Shown: positions 1 to 6,379, numbered from the stretch's first letter. The stretch is 12,779 nucleotides of DNA from Bacillota bacterium (GCA_003497225.1 DNJQ01000104.1:1-12779); one strand, 5' to 3'. The notes: generated by a model not told the origin, from the sequence alone. Made by a program: numbers and translations.

Positions 1-21
1 ACATGAATAAACTCATTATGG

Positions 22-42
22 TATAATTTTTTTATATGGGAG
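22..42 (+). promoter_or_regulatory. Promoter -10 and ribosome binding site of the ABC exporter operon
   Basis: A perfect TATAAT lies at 22-27 and a GGGAG Shine-Dalgarno at 38-42, six bases before the ATG at 49. The leader would be only about 15 bases. The -35 element would straddle the window edge: the first three bases, ACA, could be the end of a TTGACA with an 18-base spacer, but this cannot be confirmed here. Confidence 0.65.
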
Positions 43-48
43 TATTTT

Positions 49-777
49 ATGATAGAACTTACTAATGTTACAAAAAGATATGGACAAAAAGTTGCTGTAG
101 ATGATTTAAGTCTTACGATTAAAGATGGTGAGATATTAGGTCTTATTGGTCCTAATGGTGCTGGAAAATCAACAACATTAAAGATGATTACCGGATTAAC
201 TGATATTACAAAAGGAACAATACTAGTTGATGGTTATAATATCGCTACACAGCCTTTAGAAGCTAAACAATGTTTCGGTTTTGTCATGGATTCACCAGAC
301 ATGTTTCTTCAACTTAAAGCTATTGATTTTTTAACTTATGTTGGAAATATCTATGGATATAGTGGAATGGAATTAAAAAGTAAAATACTTGATTACGCGC
401 ATAGACTTGAAATAGATAATAATTTAAATCAATATATCGGAACGTTTTCTCATGGTATGAGACAGAAGATAATGGTTTTAAGTGCTCTTATTCATGAACC
501 TAAAACTTTGATTCTCGACGAGCCGATGACTGGACTTGATCCAAAGAGCCAATTCACTATAAAAGAACTAATGCATGAGCATGTTAAAAGTGGTCACGCC
601 GTTTTGTTTTCTACCCACGTTTTAGATACCGCAGAAAAACTATGCGATAGAATAGCGATAATTAATGAAGGAAAACTTGTGTGCTGTGGAACGCTTGAAG
701 AACTAAAATCAAAAACAAAAGACAATAATCTTGAAGATATATTCTTGGAGTTAACTGCTAATGAAGAAAATAAATAG
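49..777 (+). CDS. ABC transporter ATP-binding protein (exporter type)
   Basis: This 242-residue protein is a cytoplasmic nucleotide-binding subunit that would power the membrane permease encoded immediately downstream. Walker A GPNGAGKST is at residues 34-42, the signature region FSHGM at 133-137, Walker B LILDEP at 154-159 followed by the D-loop (GLDP), and the switch histidine in STH at 190. The Q-loop position reads MDSPDMF, so the usual glutamine is not evident; this is common in the drug/Na+/antibiotic-export branch of ABC-2 systems. The length is typical of a stand-alone ATPase. The ATG at 49 has a GGGAG site six bases upstream and a TATAAT. The 3' end overlaps the permease start by 17 bases, implying coupled translation and one complex. 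The substrate cannot be told from sequence. Family assignment is secure; export rather than import is inferred from the type of partner and the lack of a binding protein. Confidence 0.95.
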   Translation: MIELTNVTKRYGQKVAVDDLSLTIKDGEILGLIGPNGAGKSTTLKMITGLTDITKGTILVDGYNIATQPLEAKQCFGFVMDSPDMFLQLKAIDFLTYVGNIYGYSGMELKSKILDYAHRLEIDNNLNQYIGTFSHGMRQKIMVLSALIHEPKTLILDEPMTGLDPKSQFTIKELMHEHVKSGHAVLFSTHVLDTAEKLCDRIAIINEGKLVCCGTLEELKSKTKDNNLEDIFLELTANEENK

Positions 778-2410
778 GCTTGTTCCCATATTTAAGTTAA
801 TCTTTAAATCTACAAATGTAAATTTTAATCAAAAGAAGAAAAAGAACAAGTTTACATCAAATATTCTTTTGATTGGTCTTATTACATTACTTTTTGCTGC
901 TATTTTTATTCTTTTAAATGTGTCTAGCATTTTTCAAGTAAAAGATACAATACCAGATGAAGCTTTACAAGTTGCAGCAATTCAATCTTCTTACGCAACT
1001 AATACATTCGTATATTTAATATTTATCCTTTTATGTTTTGGGGTTAGTTCAGTATTTTCTACTTTGTTTTTAAGTACAAATGATCACTTTTTTCTTCACC
1101 TCCCCATAAGCGCCTCCGATATATTTTTAGCTAAATTTGTTTCTTCCCTTTTTATAGGGTGCTTTATAGGTTTATCTGTTCCTGTATCTAACTTAATAAT
1201 TACATGTATTTTCAATCAGTATTTTAGTTTCCTTGGAGCTTTAAATACGCTTTTAATTTATCTTGGTCTATCTTTAGCAATCGTTTCTTTCATTTTCCTT
1301 TTTGGTATATTTTTAAGTGAAGTATGTCACTTAAAGAAACACAAAAAAGTCATGACTAGTGTCATGTTTATACTAATTATCTCTTTATCTATATTATTCT
1401 CTTTATCATTTAATCTTGATGTCTTAGACGAAATGCTTCAAAAGTTGTTTTCGTCAATCAATTTTATACCTTTAGGAATTGGAATTAGATCTTTAGGTTA
1501 TTCATCTTTATTCTTCTTAGGTGGAATTATCTTTACCATAATTGCCTTCTTCATTACTCGTCGACCCTATATTCGTTCATTAACAGGTATGCAGGATAAT
1601 CTAAATAAGATTAAGAGCTTAAAAGATGAAGAAGTTGAACAATTTGTTACTAATAGAATTTCTAAAACGAGCAAATCTTTCGTTATACGCCAATATAAAA
1701 GCGAGTTAGCCAGTTATTTTAAAACACCTGCGCTTTTCTTTAACGTTGTATTTGTTGCACTTTTAATGTCTATTATGTTTGGATTATCGATGAATGTTTC
1801 GATTATAGCTATTCATTATTCGAGTGAAGTTCAAGCCAATATGAGAGAGTTTGTTTCTCAACTAATGTGCTTTATCTACTTAGCAATTTCATTTTTAATT
1901 CCTTCATTTAATTGTGTAGCCTATTCAAAGGATCTGAAAAATGGTTTATTCCTTCTTTCAACTCCAGCTAATCAAAAGAAGATATTCCATATTAAACTAT
2001 TAGCTTTGCCATCTATTATAGTTCCAATAAACTTCATAGGTCTAATATTAGCTACTTGTTTTTCTTTCTTTAATCCCGTAGAAATAATGATCTTTATTTT
2101 GATATTCCTTTTATCAAGTTTTGGTCTTAATTACTTAAATGTACTTTTAGATTTAGCATTTGGAAGTCCAAATTCAGAAAATGCTATTCAAATGACAAAT
2201 AATAGCAAGCCAAGAATTTTAGCCTCAGTGTTTGATATATTAGTAGGTATTGTAATTTGTTTACCGTTATTTTTAACCTTTGTCTTTAGTTTTGATCCGA
2301 TTTACTTATATGTAATTTCTTTAATTATAGCAGTTATATTCGCTTTATTAACAACTATCTTAACAGAAAAAAATCTCGCCAAAAACTTGACGAGATTCTA
2401 TCAAAAATAA
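761..2410 (+). CDS. ABC-2-type exporter permease, 12 predicted membrane helices
   Basis: This 549-residue polytopic membrane protein is the partner of the ATPase just upstream. Hydrophobic segments lie at about residues 35-55, 82-105, 125-150, 160-187, 198-217, 248-266, 324-350, 367-387, 411-434, 440-462, 488-510 and 513-533, giving twelve helices. A basic N-terminus (KKKKNK at 25-30) precedes the first. Each half carries a similar cytoplasmic motif: FFLHLPISASDIFLAKF at about 110-126 and LFLLSTPANQKKIFHIK at about 396-412. This indicates an internally duplicated 6+6 permease. It resembles, from memory, the putative ABC exporter family PF16949. The ATG at 761 follows GGAG at 747-750 and overlaps the ATPase gene. 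The last codons double as an intrinsic terminator for the convergent gene on the other strand. The substrate is unknown. Confidence 0.88.
   Translation: MKKINRLVPIFKLIFKSTNVNFNQKKKKNKFTSNILLIGLITLLFAAIFILLNVSSIFQVKDTIPDEALQVAAIQSSYATNTFVYLIFILLCFGVSSVFSTLFLSTNDHFFLHLPISASDIFLAKFVSSLFIGCFIGLSVPVSNLIITCIFNQYFSFLGALNTLLIYLGLSLAIVSFIFLFGIFLSEVCHLKKHKKVMTSVMFILIISLSILFSLSFNLDVLDEMLQKLFSSINFIPLGIGIRSLGYSSLFFLGGIIFTIIAFFITRRPYIRSLTGMQDNLNKIKSLKDEEVEQFVTNRISKTSKSFVIRQYKSELASYFKTPALFFNVVFVALLMSIMFGLSMNVSIIAIHYSSEVQANMREFVSQLMCFIYLAISFLIPSFNCVAYSKDLKNGLFLLSTPANQKKIFHIKLLALPSIIVPINFIGLILATCFSFFNPVEIMIFILIFLLSSFGLNYLNVLLDLAFGSPNSENAIQMTNNSKPRILASVFDILVGIVICLPLFLTFVFSFDPIYLYVISLIIAVIFALLTTILTEKNLAKNLTRFYQK
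2365..2397 (-). terminator. Intrinsic terminator of the cyclophilin gene, inside the permease CDS
   Basis: On the minus strand the stem AATCTCG/CGAGATT (2391-2397 with 2372-2378), extended by TTG/CAA pairs across one mismatch, is followed by seven T residues (2371-2365). It lies 25 bases past the stop of the minus-strand gene and wholly within the last 16 codons of the plus-strand permease. On the plus strand the hairpin is not followed by a T run, so it acts mainly in the minus direction. Confidence 0.8.
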
Positions 2411-2421
2411 ATAATCTTAAT

Positions 2422-2925
2422 TTATCTTAGTTTTTCAAATGGAGTTACTTCTTCATCGATAACTTCAATCTTTTCAATTGTTACTTCTTTTAACGGTCTA
2501 TCACTTTTAGAAGTTTTAACATTAGCTATTTGATCAATTACTTCTTCTCCGCTAACTATTGTTCCAAAAGATGCGTAATTACCATCAAGGAATTCAGAGT
2601 TTTTGTGAACGATAAAGAATTGTGATCCAGCAGAATCGAAGTCTTGTGCTCGAGCCATGGATATTACTCCGCGCTTGTGCGATAAAGTGTTTTTAACTCC
2701 ATTAGTTAAAAATTCGCCTTTGATGCAGTAATCTGGTCCACCCGTACCATTTCCTAATGGATCTCCGCCTTGAATCATAAATCCTTTGATGACACGATGG
2801 AAAGTTGTTCCATCATAGAAGCCACTTTTAGCTAGTTCAACAAAGTTTGAGCAAGATATCGGGGCGTTTTTTCTATCGAGTTTGAAACTCATAACTCCAT
2901 AATCTTTTACATATATTTTAATCAT
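2422..2925 (-). CDS. ppiB: Cyclophilin-type peptidyl-prolyl cis-trans isomerase
   Basis: This 167-residue protein is predicted to catalyse cis-trans isomerisation of X-Pro bonds as a folding helper. It has no signal peptide or membrane segment, so it should be cytosolic. Cyclophilin motifs are intact: FHRVIKGFMIQGGD at residues 42-55 contains the catalytic arginine R44 plus the F and Q of the active site, RGVISMARA is at 85-93, and SAGSQFFI at 98-105. The LDGNYASFG stretch at 113-121 matches the usual LDGxxxxFG. The length is typical of bacterial single-domain PpiB. The ATG at 2925 has a good GAGGTG site upstream and an extended -10 promoter, so it is probably a single-gene unit. It ends in a terminator shared with the permease coding sequence. 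The symbol follows common use for this cyclophilin class. Confidence 0.95.
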   Translation of the reverse strand: MIKIYVKDYGVMSFKLDRKNAPISCSNFVELAKSGFYDGTTFHRVIKGFMIQGGDPLGNGTGGPDYCIKGEFLTNGVKNTLSHKRGVISMARAQDFDSAGSQFFIVHKNSEFLDGNYASFGTIVSGEEVIDQIANVKTSKSDRPLKEVTIEKIEVIDEEVTPFEKLR

Positions 2926-2929
2926 ATTT

Positions 2930-2950
2930 CACCTCTTCACTATTATAGCA
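2930..2950 (-). promoter_or_regulatory. Extended -10 promoter and RBS of the cyclophilin gene
   Basis: Reading the minus strand, TGCTATAAT (2950-2942) is an extended -10 element. Upstream is only a weak -35-like TTTTCA (2968-2963), with a 15-base spacer. The Shine-Dalgarno GAGGTG is at 2935-2930. The predicted start of transcription falls very close to it, giving a leader of about 10 bases. The -35 candidate overlaps the T run of the terminator of the upstream operon. Confidence 0.6.
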
Positions 2951-2964
2951 ATTTAGTAGATATG

Positions 2965-2992
2965 AAAAAAGACCGTTTGTTTCTACGGTCTT
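2965..2992 (-). terminator. Intrinsic terminator downstream of the fmt/ECF operon
   Basis: A perfect 8-base-pair stem, AAGACCGT (2969-2976) with ACGGTCTT (2985-2992), and an 8-base loop. On the minus strand it is followed by TTTTTT (2970-2965, partly shared with the stem). It lies about 70 bases past the stop of the S-component gene, as a second stop after the hairpin at 3043-3067. Confidence 0.82.
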
Positions 2993-3042
2993 AACTTAGG
3001 AGGCGCAAGCGGCTTACACTACAATATATGCGTGTTGCTTTT

Positions 3043-3067
3043 AAAATAGGCGTTAAGCGCCTATTTT
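3043..3067. terminator. Hairpin over the S-component stop codon, probable bidirectional terminator
   Basis: A perfect 10-base-pair stem, AAAATAGGCG (3043-3052) with CGCCTATTTT (3058-3067), around a 5-base loop. The stop codon of the minus-strand gene (3061-3063) lies inside the stem. The A/T outer part gives U-rich tails in both directions (T run at 3064-3068 on the plus strand). With the hairpin at 2965-2992 it forms a double barrier behind the fmt operon. Confidence 0.65.
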
Positions 3068-3630
3068 TGCAAAAAAAGGGCGTTTGTCGTGATGCTTATT
3101 TGTTTCCAAATTGGAACGAAGAAGAGTGAATAAGATAATGCTATAGCAACTATTGCGCCAAAAAGTCCTTGTAATGCGTTTAAAGCGATATCAATAGTTG
3201 CGATAGAAAAGTCACGATATAAAATCATATCTGTTACAAAATAAAGTCCAGACATCACTAGTCCTGCTAAAATAGCATATACTGGAAGAAGTCCTAAACC
3301 CAATTTCTTATTTCTTTTCACCGTTATCCGGAATAAGTAACCAGATAAAATACCTTCCAAAGCTTTAATGATAAAGGTGAATGGTGCAAAAACACCGTAT
3401 CCTAAAGCTAGATCACTTATTAATCCACTAATTCCCCCAACTGCTCCACCGATTAATGGATGAATTACTAAAGATATAAGGATGGTTAAAGCATCGGATA
3501 AATTTAAATAACCTTGCCCGTTATTTATCGGGATAGATATAAATACTGTAATAACAATATTTAAAGCAGTAAATATACTGATAAAAGCGATGCTTTCGAT
3601 GCTTCTTCTTTTATTCGAATTTCTGCCCAT
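3061..3630 (-). CDS. ECF transporter S component (substrate-binding membrane subunit)
   Basis: This is an integral membrane protein of 189 residues from the start chosen here, with about five or six hydrophobic helices. It would capture a vitamin or similar small nutrient and dock on a shared ECF module (EcfA, EcfA', EcfT) not encoded in this window. The stretch GYLNLSDA (residues about 40-47), then GGAVGGISGLISDLALGY, then APFTFIIKALEG, fits from memory the pattern of the PF07155-like S-component family. I chose the ATG at 3630 because the basic NSNKRRS followed by the first helix is a normal N-terminus. An in-frame ATG at 3696 would add 22 residues and overlap fmt by 86 bases. Neither start has a strong RBS; GGTAG lies 8 bases before 3630. 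The gene overlaps the fmt end by 20 bases, so translation is probably coupled. The substrate cannot be assigned; no riboswitch is visible. Confidence 0.85.
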   Translation of the reverse strand: MGRNSNKRRSIESIAFISIFTALNIVITVFISIPINNGQGYLNLSDALTILISLVIHPLIGGAVGGISGLISDLALGYGVFAPFTFIIKALEGILSGYLFRITVKRNKKLGLGLLPVYAILAGLVMSGLYFVTDMILYRDFSIATIDIALNALQGLFGAIVAIALSYSLFFVPIWKQISITTNALFLQK

Positions 3631-4534
3631 TAATATTGCTACCGTTATTAAAGTCTTTAGCGCTGAGTATTTTCTTTCCTGGACGTTGAAGTTCATCGAT
3701 TAAAATTTGTCCATCTTTAAGTTGAAGAACAATAGATTCTTTTTTAGCTAAAATAACTTTTCCTACTTCATCATCAACTTTATTATTCAATAAATGTGCT
3801 TTATAAATCTTTACTTTTTCACCGTTTAAATATAAATATGCTCCAGGAGTATAACTTAGTGCTCTTATATAATTAATGATTTCGTTACAGTTAAGCGATA
3901 AATTTATATGCTCCGCTTCACTTTTTATACTTGGAGCAAAGGTAACTAAACTTTCATCTTGTTTTATCGGTGTTATTTCATTAGCAAAAAATTTTAAAAT
4001 GTTGTCTTTAAATACTTTAAATCCTGCTTCAACCATCTTCTTACACAAGGAAGAATAATTGTCATTAATATCGATATCAAACTTCTCTATTCCATATATA
4101 TCGCCACTATCCATCGTTTTTTCCATCGCCATTAAAGTAGCTCCACTTTCCTTTTCTCCATTAAGTAAAGCATATTGAATCGGTGCTGCTCCGCGATATT
4201 TAGGAAGAATTGAGCCATGAATATTTAGTGCTTTATATTTACTTAAATTTAAAACCTTTTCAGATACTATTTGACCATAAGCAAAAGTTAAAATTAAGTC
4301 TGGTTTTAATTCTTCAATAAATCCATAATCTTTATTGAGCTTAATAGGTTTATGACATGGAATATTATATTTTGAACAAATCTTTGAAACAGGACTCTCT
4401 TTGTTATCTTTTTTACCATAAGGATTATCAGGTTGAGTTACAGCACCGATTATTTCTACCTGGTTCCATAAAATAATCTTTTCCAATAATTCAGCTGACA
4501 TCGCTGGAGTACCTAAATATATCACTTTATACAT
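3611..4534 (-). CDS. fmt: Methionyl-tRNA formyltransferase
   Basis: This 307-residue cytosolic enzyme transfers a formyl group from 10-formyl-tetrahydrofolate to Met-tRNA(fMet) for translation initiation. The N-terminus MYKVIYLGTPAMS opens the Rossmann-like domain. The catalytic set is visible as N104 and H106 in LNIHGS and D142 in MDSGD, with the folate-binding signature SILPKYRGAAPIQ at 108-120. The C-terminal tRNA-binding domain (from about residue 205) ends with a family-typical tail. The length matches the usual 305-317. The start at 4534 is supported by AGGTGG at 4541-4546, six bases upstream, and by family alignment; an in-frame ATG 23 codons earlier has no support and would run into the divergent gene. 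It leads a two-gene unit with the ECF S component and is divergent from cysK. The usual neighbour def is absent here. Confidence 0.96.
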   Translation of the reverse strand: MYKVIYLGTPAMSAELLEKIILWNQVEIIGAVTQPDNPYGKKDNKESPVSKICSKYNIPCHKPIKLNKDYGFIEELKPDLILTFAYGQIVSEKVLNLSKYKALNIHGSILPKYRGAAPIQYALLNGEKESGATLMAMEKTMDSGDIYGIEKFDIDINDNYSSLCKKMVEAGFKVFKDNILKFFANEITPIKQDESLVTFAPSIKSEAEHINLSLNCNEIINYIRALSYTPGAYLYLNGEKVKIYKAHLLNNKVDDEVGKVILAKKESIVLQLKDGQILIDELQRPGKKILSAKDFNNGSNINGQKFE

Positions 4535-4583
4535 AATGCACCACCTTTTGAACGTATAGTATATTATCACGAGAGAAGAAACA
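4535..4583. promoter_or_regulatory. Divergent fmt / cysK promoter region
   Basis: Only 49 bases separate the two divergent start codons, so both promoters must overlap. On the minus strand TATACT (4563-4558) with TTGTTT upstream (4584-4579) is a plausible fmt promoter with a short 15-base spacer. On the plus strand TATATT (4560-4565) could be the -10 for cysK, but no good -35 is seen. The cysK start has only a purine-rich GAGAGAAG (4571-4578) as a possible ribosome site. There is no room for a riboswitch or T-box leader. Confidence 0.4.
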
Positions 4584-5492
4584 ATGAAAGAAATTGAACA
4601 CATTGATTTAAAGAATTTGAATGGTTATATAAAAAAGACCCCATTAAGTCATTATAAAGATAGTAATAACAACGATATATATGTAAAAGAAGAGTCTTTT
4701 AACCCTTCTGGTTCAATTAAAGATCGCGTGTTTTATTATGTTTTAAGCACACTAAAAAATGAAGGCAAGATAAAGCGAAACACTTTAGTAACTCTAGCAA
4801 GTAGCGGTAATGCCGCCATAAGTCTAGCTAAAATGGCACCGATATTTGATATTAATGTCGTTTTGTTTTTACCAAATAGCACAACAAACGAAAGACGAAA
4901 AATACTTAGTTTAACTAATGCTAAACTTTTATATATTGCTGGAAAAATGGAAGACTGCAGTAAAATAGCCCAAAATTATGCAGACGAAAATGAAGGAATA
5001 TATCTCGATCAATTTTCAAACGAATTATTCCTTTCTTCTCACCAAGATACATCAAAGGAAATATTTGATGATTTAGATGATATTGATTATGCGATTTTAA
5101 CTTCCGGAAGTGGAGTTACAATTAGTGCTTTAGGTCGAAGATTAAAAGAACATTATCCAAATCTTAAAATCATCGCCTATGAGCTTGAAGAAGCTAAATT
5201 TATCACGCAAAAAAAGTTCTTTCCTCATAAAATTGAAGGCATAGGTCCAAATTTTACACCCAAAAATCTTAACGCCTCTTTAATCGATAAGACTATTTCA
5301 TTACCACAAGAACATATCCTCTCTTATTGCCAAAAACTATATTCTTTAGGTTATAATTATGGTCCATCAACTGTTGGATGCTTTTTAGCAATCAAATCAC
5401 TTTCCCTTCAGAATAAGCATATATTGATTGTGAGCTATGATAATGCTGATAAATATCTAACTGCTCTAATCAATGAAAAAGAAGAAAACTGA
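4584..5492 (+). CDS. cysK: Cysteine synthase-family (O-acetylserine sulfhydrylase-like) PLP enzyme
   Basis: This 302-residue fold-type II PLP enzyme probably joins O-acetylserine and sulfide to give cysteine in the cytosol. The Schiff-base lysine is K46 in NPSGSIKDR (40-48). SSGN (73-76) is the substrate/PLP loop, TSGSG (173-177) stands where the phosphate-binding glycine loop is expected, and DQFSN (142-146) matches the family. Divergent points: SSGNAA instead of the usual TSGNTG, and YGPSTVG (259-265) where GxSSG is expected; the serine near the pyridine nitrogen is conserved only as ST. The length is normal. It overlaps the serine acetyltransferase gene by 20 bases, which supports a cysteine role over threonine synthase, cystathionine synthase or a diaminopropionate pathway. 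The general family is certain; exact substrate is moderately certain. Confidence 0.85.
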   Translation: MKEIEHIDLKNLNGYIKKTPLSHYKDSNNNDIYVKEESFNPSGSIKDRVFYYVLSTLKNEGKIKRNTLVTLASSGNAAISLAKMAPIFDINVVLFLPNSTTNERRKILSLTNAKLLYIAGKMEDCSKIAQNYADENEGIYLDQFSNELFLSSHQDTSKEIFDDLDDIDYAILTSGSGVTISALGRRLKEHYPNLKIIAYELEEAKFITQKKFFPHKIEGIGPNFTPKNLNASLIDKTISLPQEHILSYCQKLYSLGYNYGPSTVGCFLAIKSLSLQNKHILIVSYDNADKYLTALINEKEEN

Positions 5493-5979
5493 ATCATATT
5501 TTTCCTTTATAAAAAGACACGATAAAGCGGCGAGAAATAACCTACAAATCTTTCTAACCTATCCAGGATTTAAAGCGATAGTCTATTACCGCATCTCGCA
5601 CTTTTTCTTTCGCCATCATTTAAAATTATTAGCTGAAATGATTACTTTTCACGTCCGAAAGAAAACAGGGATTGAGATTCATCCAGCCGCAAAGATTGGA
5701 AGAAACCTATTTATTGATCACGGATTTGGCGTTATCATAGGTTCAGATAGTGTTATTGAAGACAATGTCGTTATTTATCACGGAGTGACTTTAGGTGCCA
5801 AGGGAACTGAAAGACTTGGTGAAAAAAGACATCCAACGATAAAAAGCGGCGCAATAATAGGGGCAGGAAGCATCATTTTAGGTGATGTAACTATTGGCGA
5901 AGGAGCAATAATAGGGGCTGGAAGTTTAATAACAAAAGATGTAAAAGCTCATACAACTTTTGTCCAAAAAAGGCGGTGA
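5473..5979 (+). CDS. cysE: Serine O-acetyltransferase, short EpsC-like form
   Basis: This 168-residue cytosolic enzyme makes O-acetylserine from serine and acetyl-CoA, feeding the cysteine synthase encoded just upstream. The short helical N-terminus has the family pattern YPGFKAIVYYRISHF (30-44), followed by the left-handed beta-helix of hexapeptide repeats. It contains IDHGFG (81-86, catalytic D82/H83), HGVTLGAKG (103-111) and RHPTI (119-123). The ATG at 5473 lies inside the cysK reading frame and has no clear RBS, so translation likely depends on coupling. The protein stops at TTFVQKRR, where relatives usually continue with a VGxPAKVI-like tail. Those last codons coincide with the A run and stem of a minus-strand terminator, so the end has probably been reshaped. 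Catalytic residues are intact; function is likely retained. Confidence 0.92.
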   Translation: MKKKKTESYFSFIKRHDKAARNNLQIFLTYPGFKAIVYYRISHFFFRHHLKLLAEMITFHVRKKTGIEIHPAAKIGRNLFIDHGFGVIIGSDSVIEDNVVIYHGVTLGAKGTERLGEKRHPTIKSGAIIGAGSIILGDVTIGEGAIIGAGSLITKDVKAHTTFVQKRR

Positions 5980-5992
5980 TTTTACCACCGCC
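5966..5992 (-). terminator. Strong intrinsic terminator of the minus-strand sporulation cluster, inside cysE
   Basis: A perfect 7-base-pair GC-rich stem, GGCGGTG (5972-5978) with CACCGCC (5986-5992), and a 7-base loop. On the minus strand it is followed by six T residues (5971-5966). It lies about 80 bases beyond the stop of the 99-residue protein gene. The cysE stop codon TGA is at the stem/loop junction, so the last four codons of cysE encode half of it. On the plus strand there is no T run; weak bidirectional action is possible. Confidence 0.85.
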
Positions 5993-6073
5993 CGAGTTCG
6001 AAAACTTTTGACAATCATAATCCGTTGGAGCTACTCGGCTATTAACCGACAAACGGAAATATGATGTCGGACC
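5993..6073 (-). other. Structured, GC-richer 3' untranslated segment
   Basis: This stretch lies between the 99-residue protein gene and its terminator. It contains an inverted repeat CCGACA (6046-6051) / TGTCGG (6065-6070) and an overlapping smaller one, TCGG (6035-6038) / CCGA (6046-6049), which could form alternative hairpins. A TTGACA-like string at 6008-6013 on the plus strand lacks a matching -10. I find no open reading frame or tRNA here. It may simply be part of the same compositionally distinct block as the gene. Confidence 0.35.
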
Positions 6074-6373
6074 TCACAGAAGGGATGAGATCAAGTCTCC
6101 GACCATCTTTAGAATTGAGGAGAATAAATTACTTGTTTTCTGTCCGATAGCGTTGGCCCCTTCTCCTATCGCGTTTGGCTTTGCGTTAGGATTCCTATCA
6201 TCTTCGATTATTCCGTCGGTAATAATCTCGCCGTTATTGACGGCTGTTTCGAGTTGAGTGATATCTTCTTCAACCTGCTCTTCCTTAACAGATTGTCCAC
6301 CTCCGTAAGAAACAACAGCAGAGAAGATAACCAGCCCGGAGAAGATGATCAAGCATGTCTTGAGAAACTTCAT
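6074..6373 (-). CDS. Small exported or membrane-anchored protein of unknown function
   Basis: I do not recognise this 99-residue protein. Residues 5-24 form one hydrophobic segment after a basic MKFLK start, consistent with an uncleaved anchor or signal peptide; there is no lipobox cysteine. A short glycine stretch (GGG, 24-26) is followed by an acidic region (EEQVEEDITQLE). A linker, NPNAKPNAIGEGANAIG, contains a repeated NAIG. The C-terminus (about 81-99) is an amphipathic helix SNLFSSILKMVGDLISSLL without a long charged tail. The start has a good TGAGGTGA ribosome site. Hand-counted GC over 6061-6360 is about 45%, against 27-35% in sampled neighbouring lines, and codons such as CTC, ATC and GCC are frequent, so transfer or a distinct expression regime is possible. 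It follows gpr on the same strand; a spore or envelope role is only a guess. Confidence 0.7.
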   Translation of the reverse strand: MKFLKTCLIIFSGLVIFSAVVSYGGGQSVKEEQVEEDITQLETAVNNGEIITDGIIEDDRNPNAKPNAIGEGANAIGQKTSNLFSSILKMVGDLISSLL

Positions 6374-6379
6374 TTCTTC

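Noticed and set aside
3028-3129. A 33-codon plus-strand reading frame after AGGAGG
   Set aside because: The AGGAGG is about 25 bases from the ATG, too far for a ribosome site, and most of the frame is antisense to the S-component gene and crosses a terminator hairpin.
3876-4058. Plus-strand frame of 60 codons inside fmt
   Set aside because: Antisense shadow of a well-supported gene with no start signals.
4535-4603. Longer fmt start 23 codons upstream
   Set aside because: The extension is not family-like, would enter the divergent cysK gene, and the internal ATG at 4534 has a proper AGGTGG site.
5994-6020. GAGTTCGAAAAC resembles a tRNA T-loop
   Set aside because: The flanking bases do not form a T-stem, and no acceptor or anticodon stem can be drawn on either strand.
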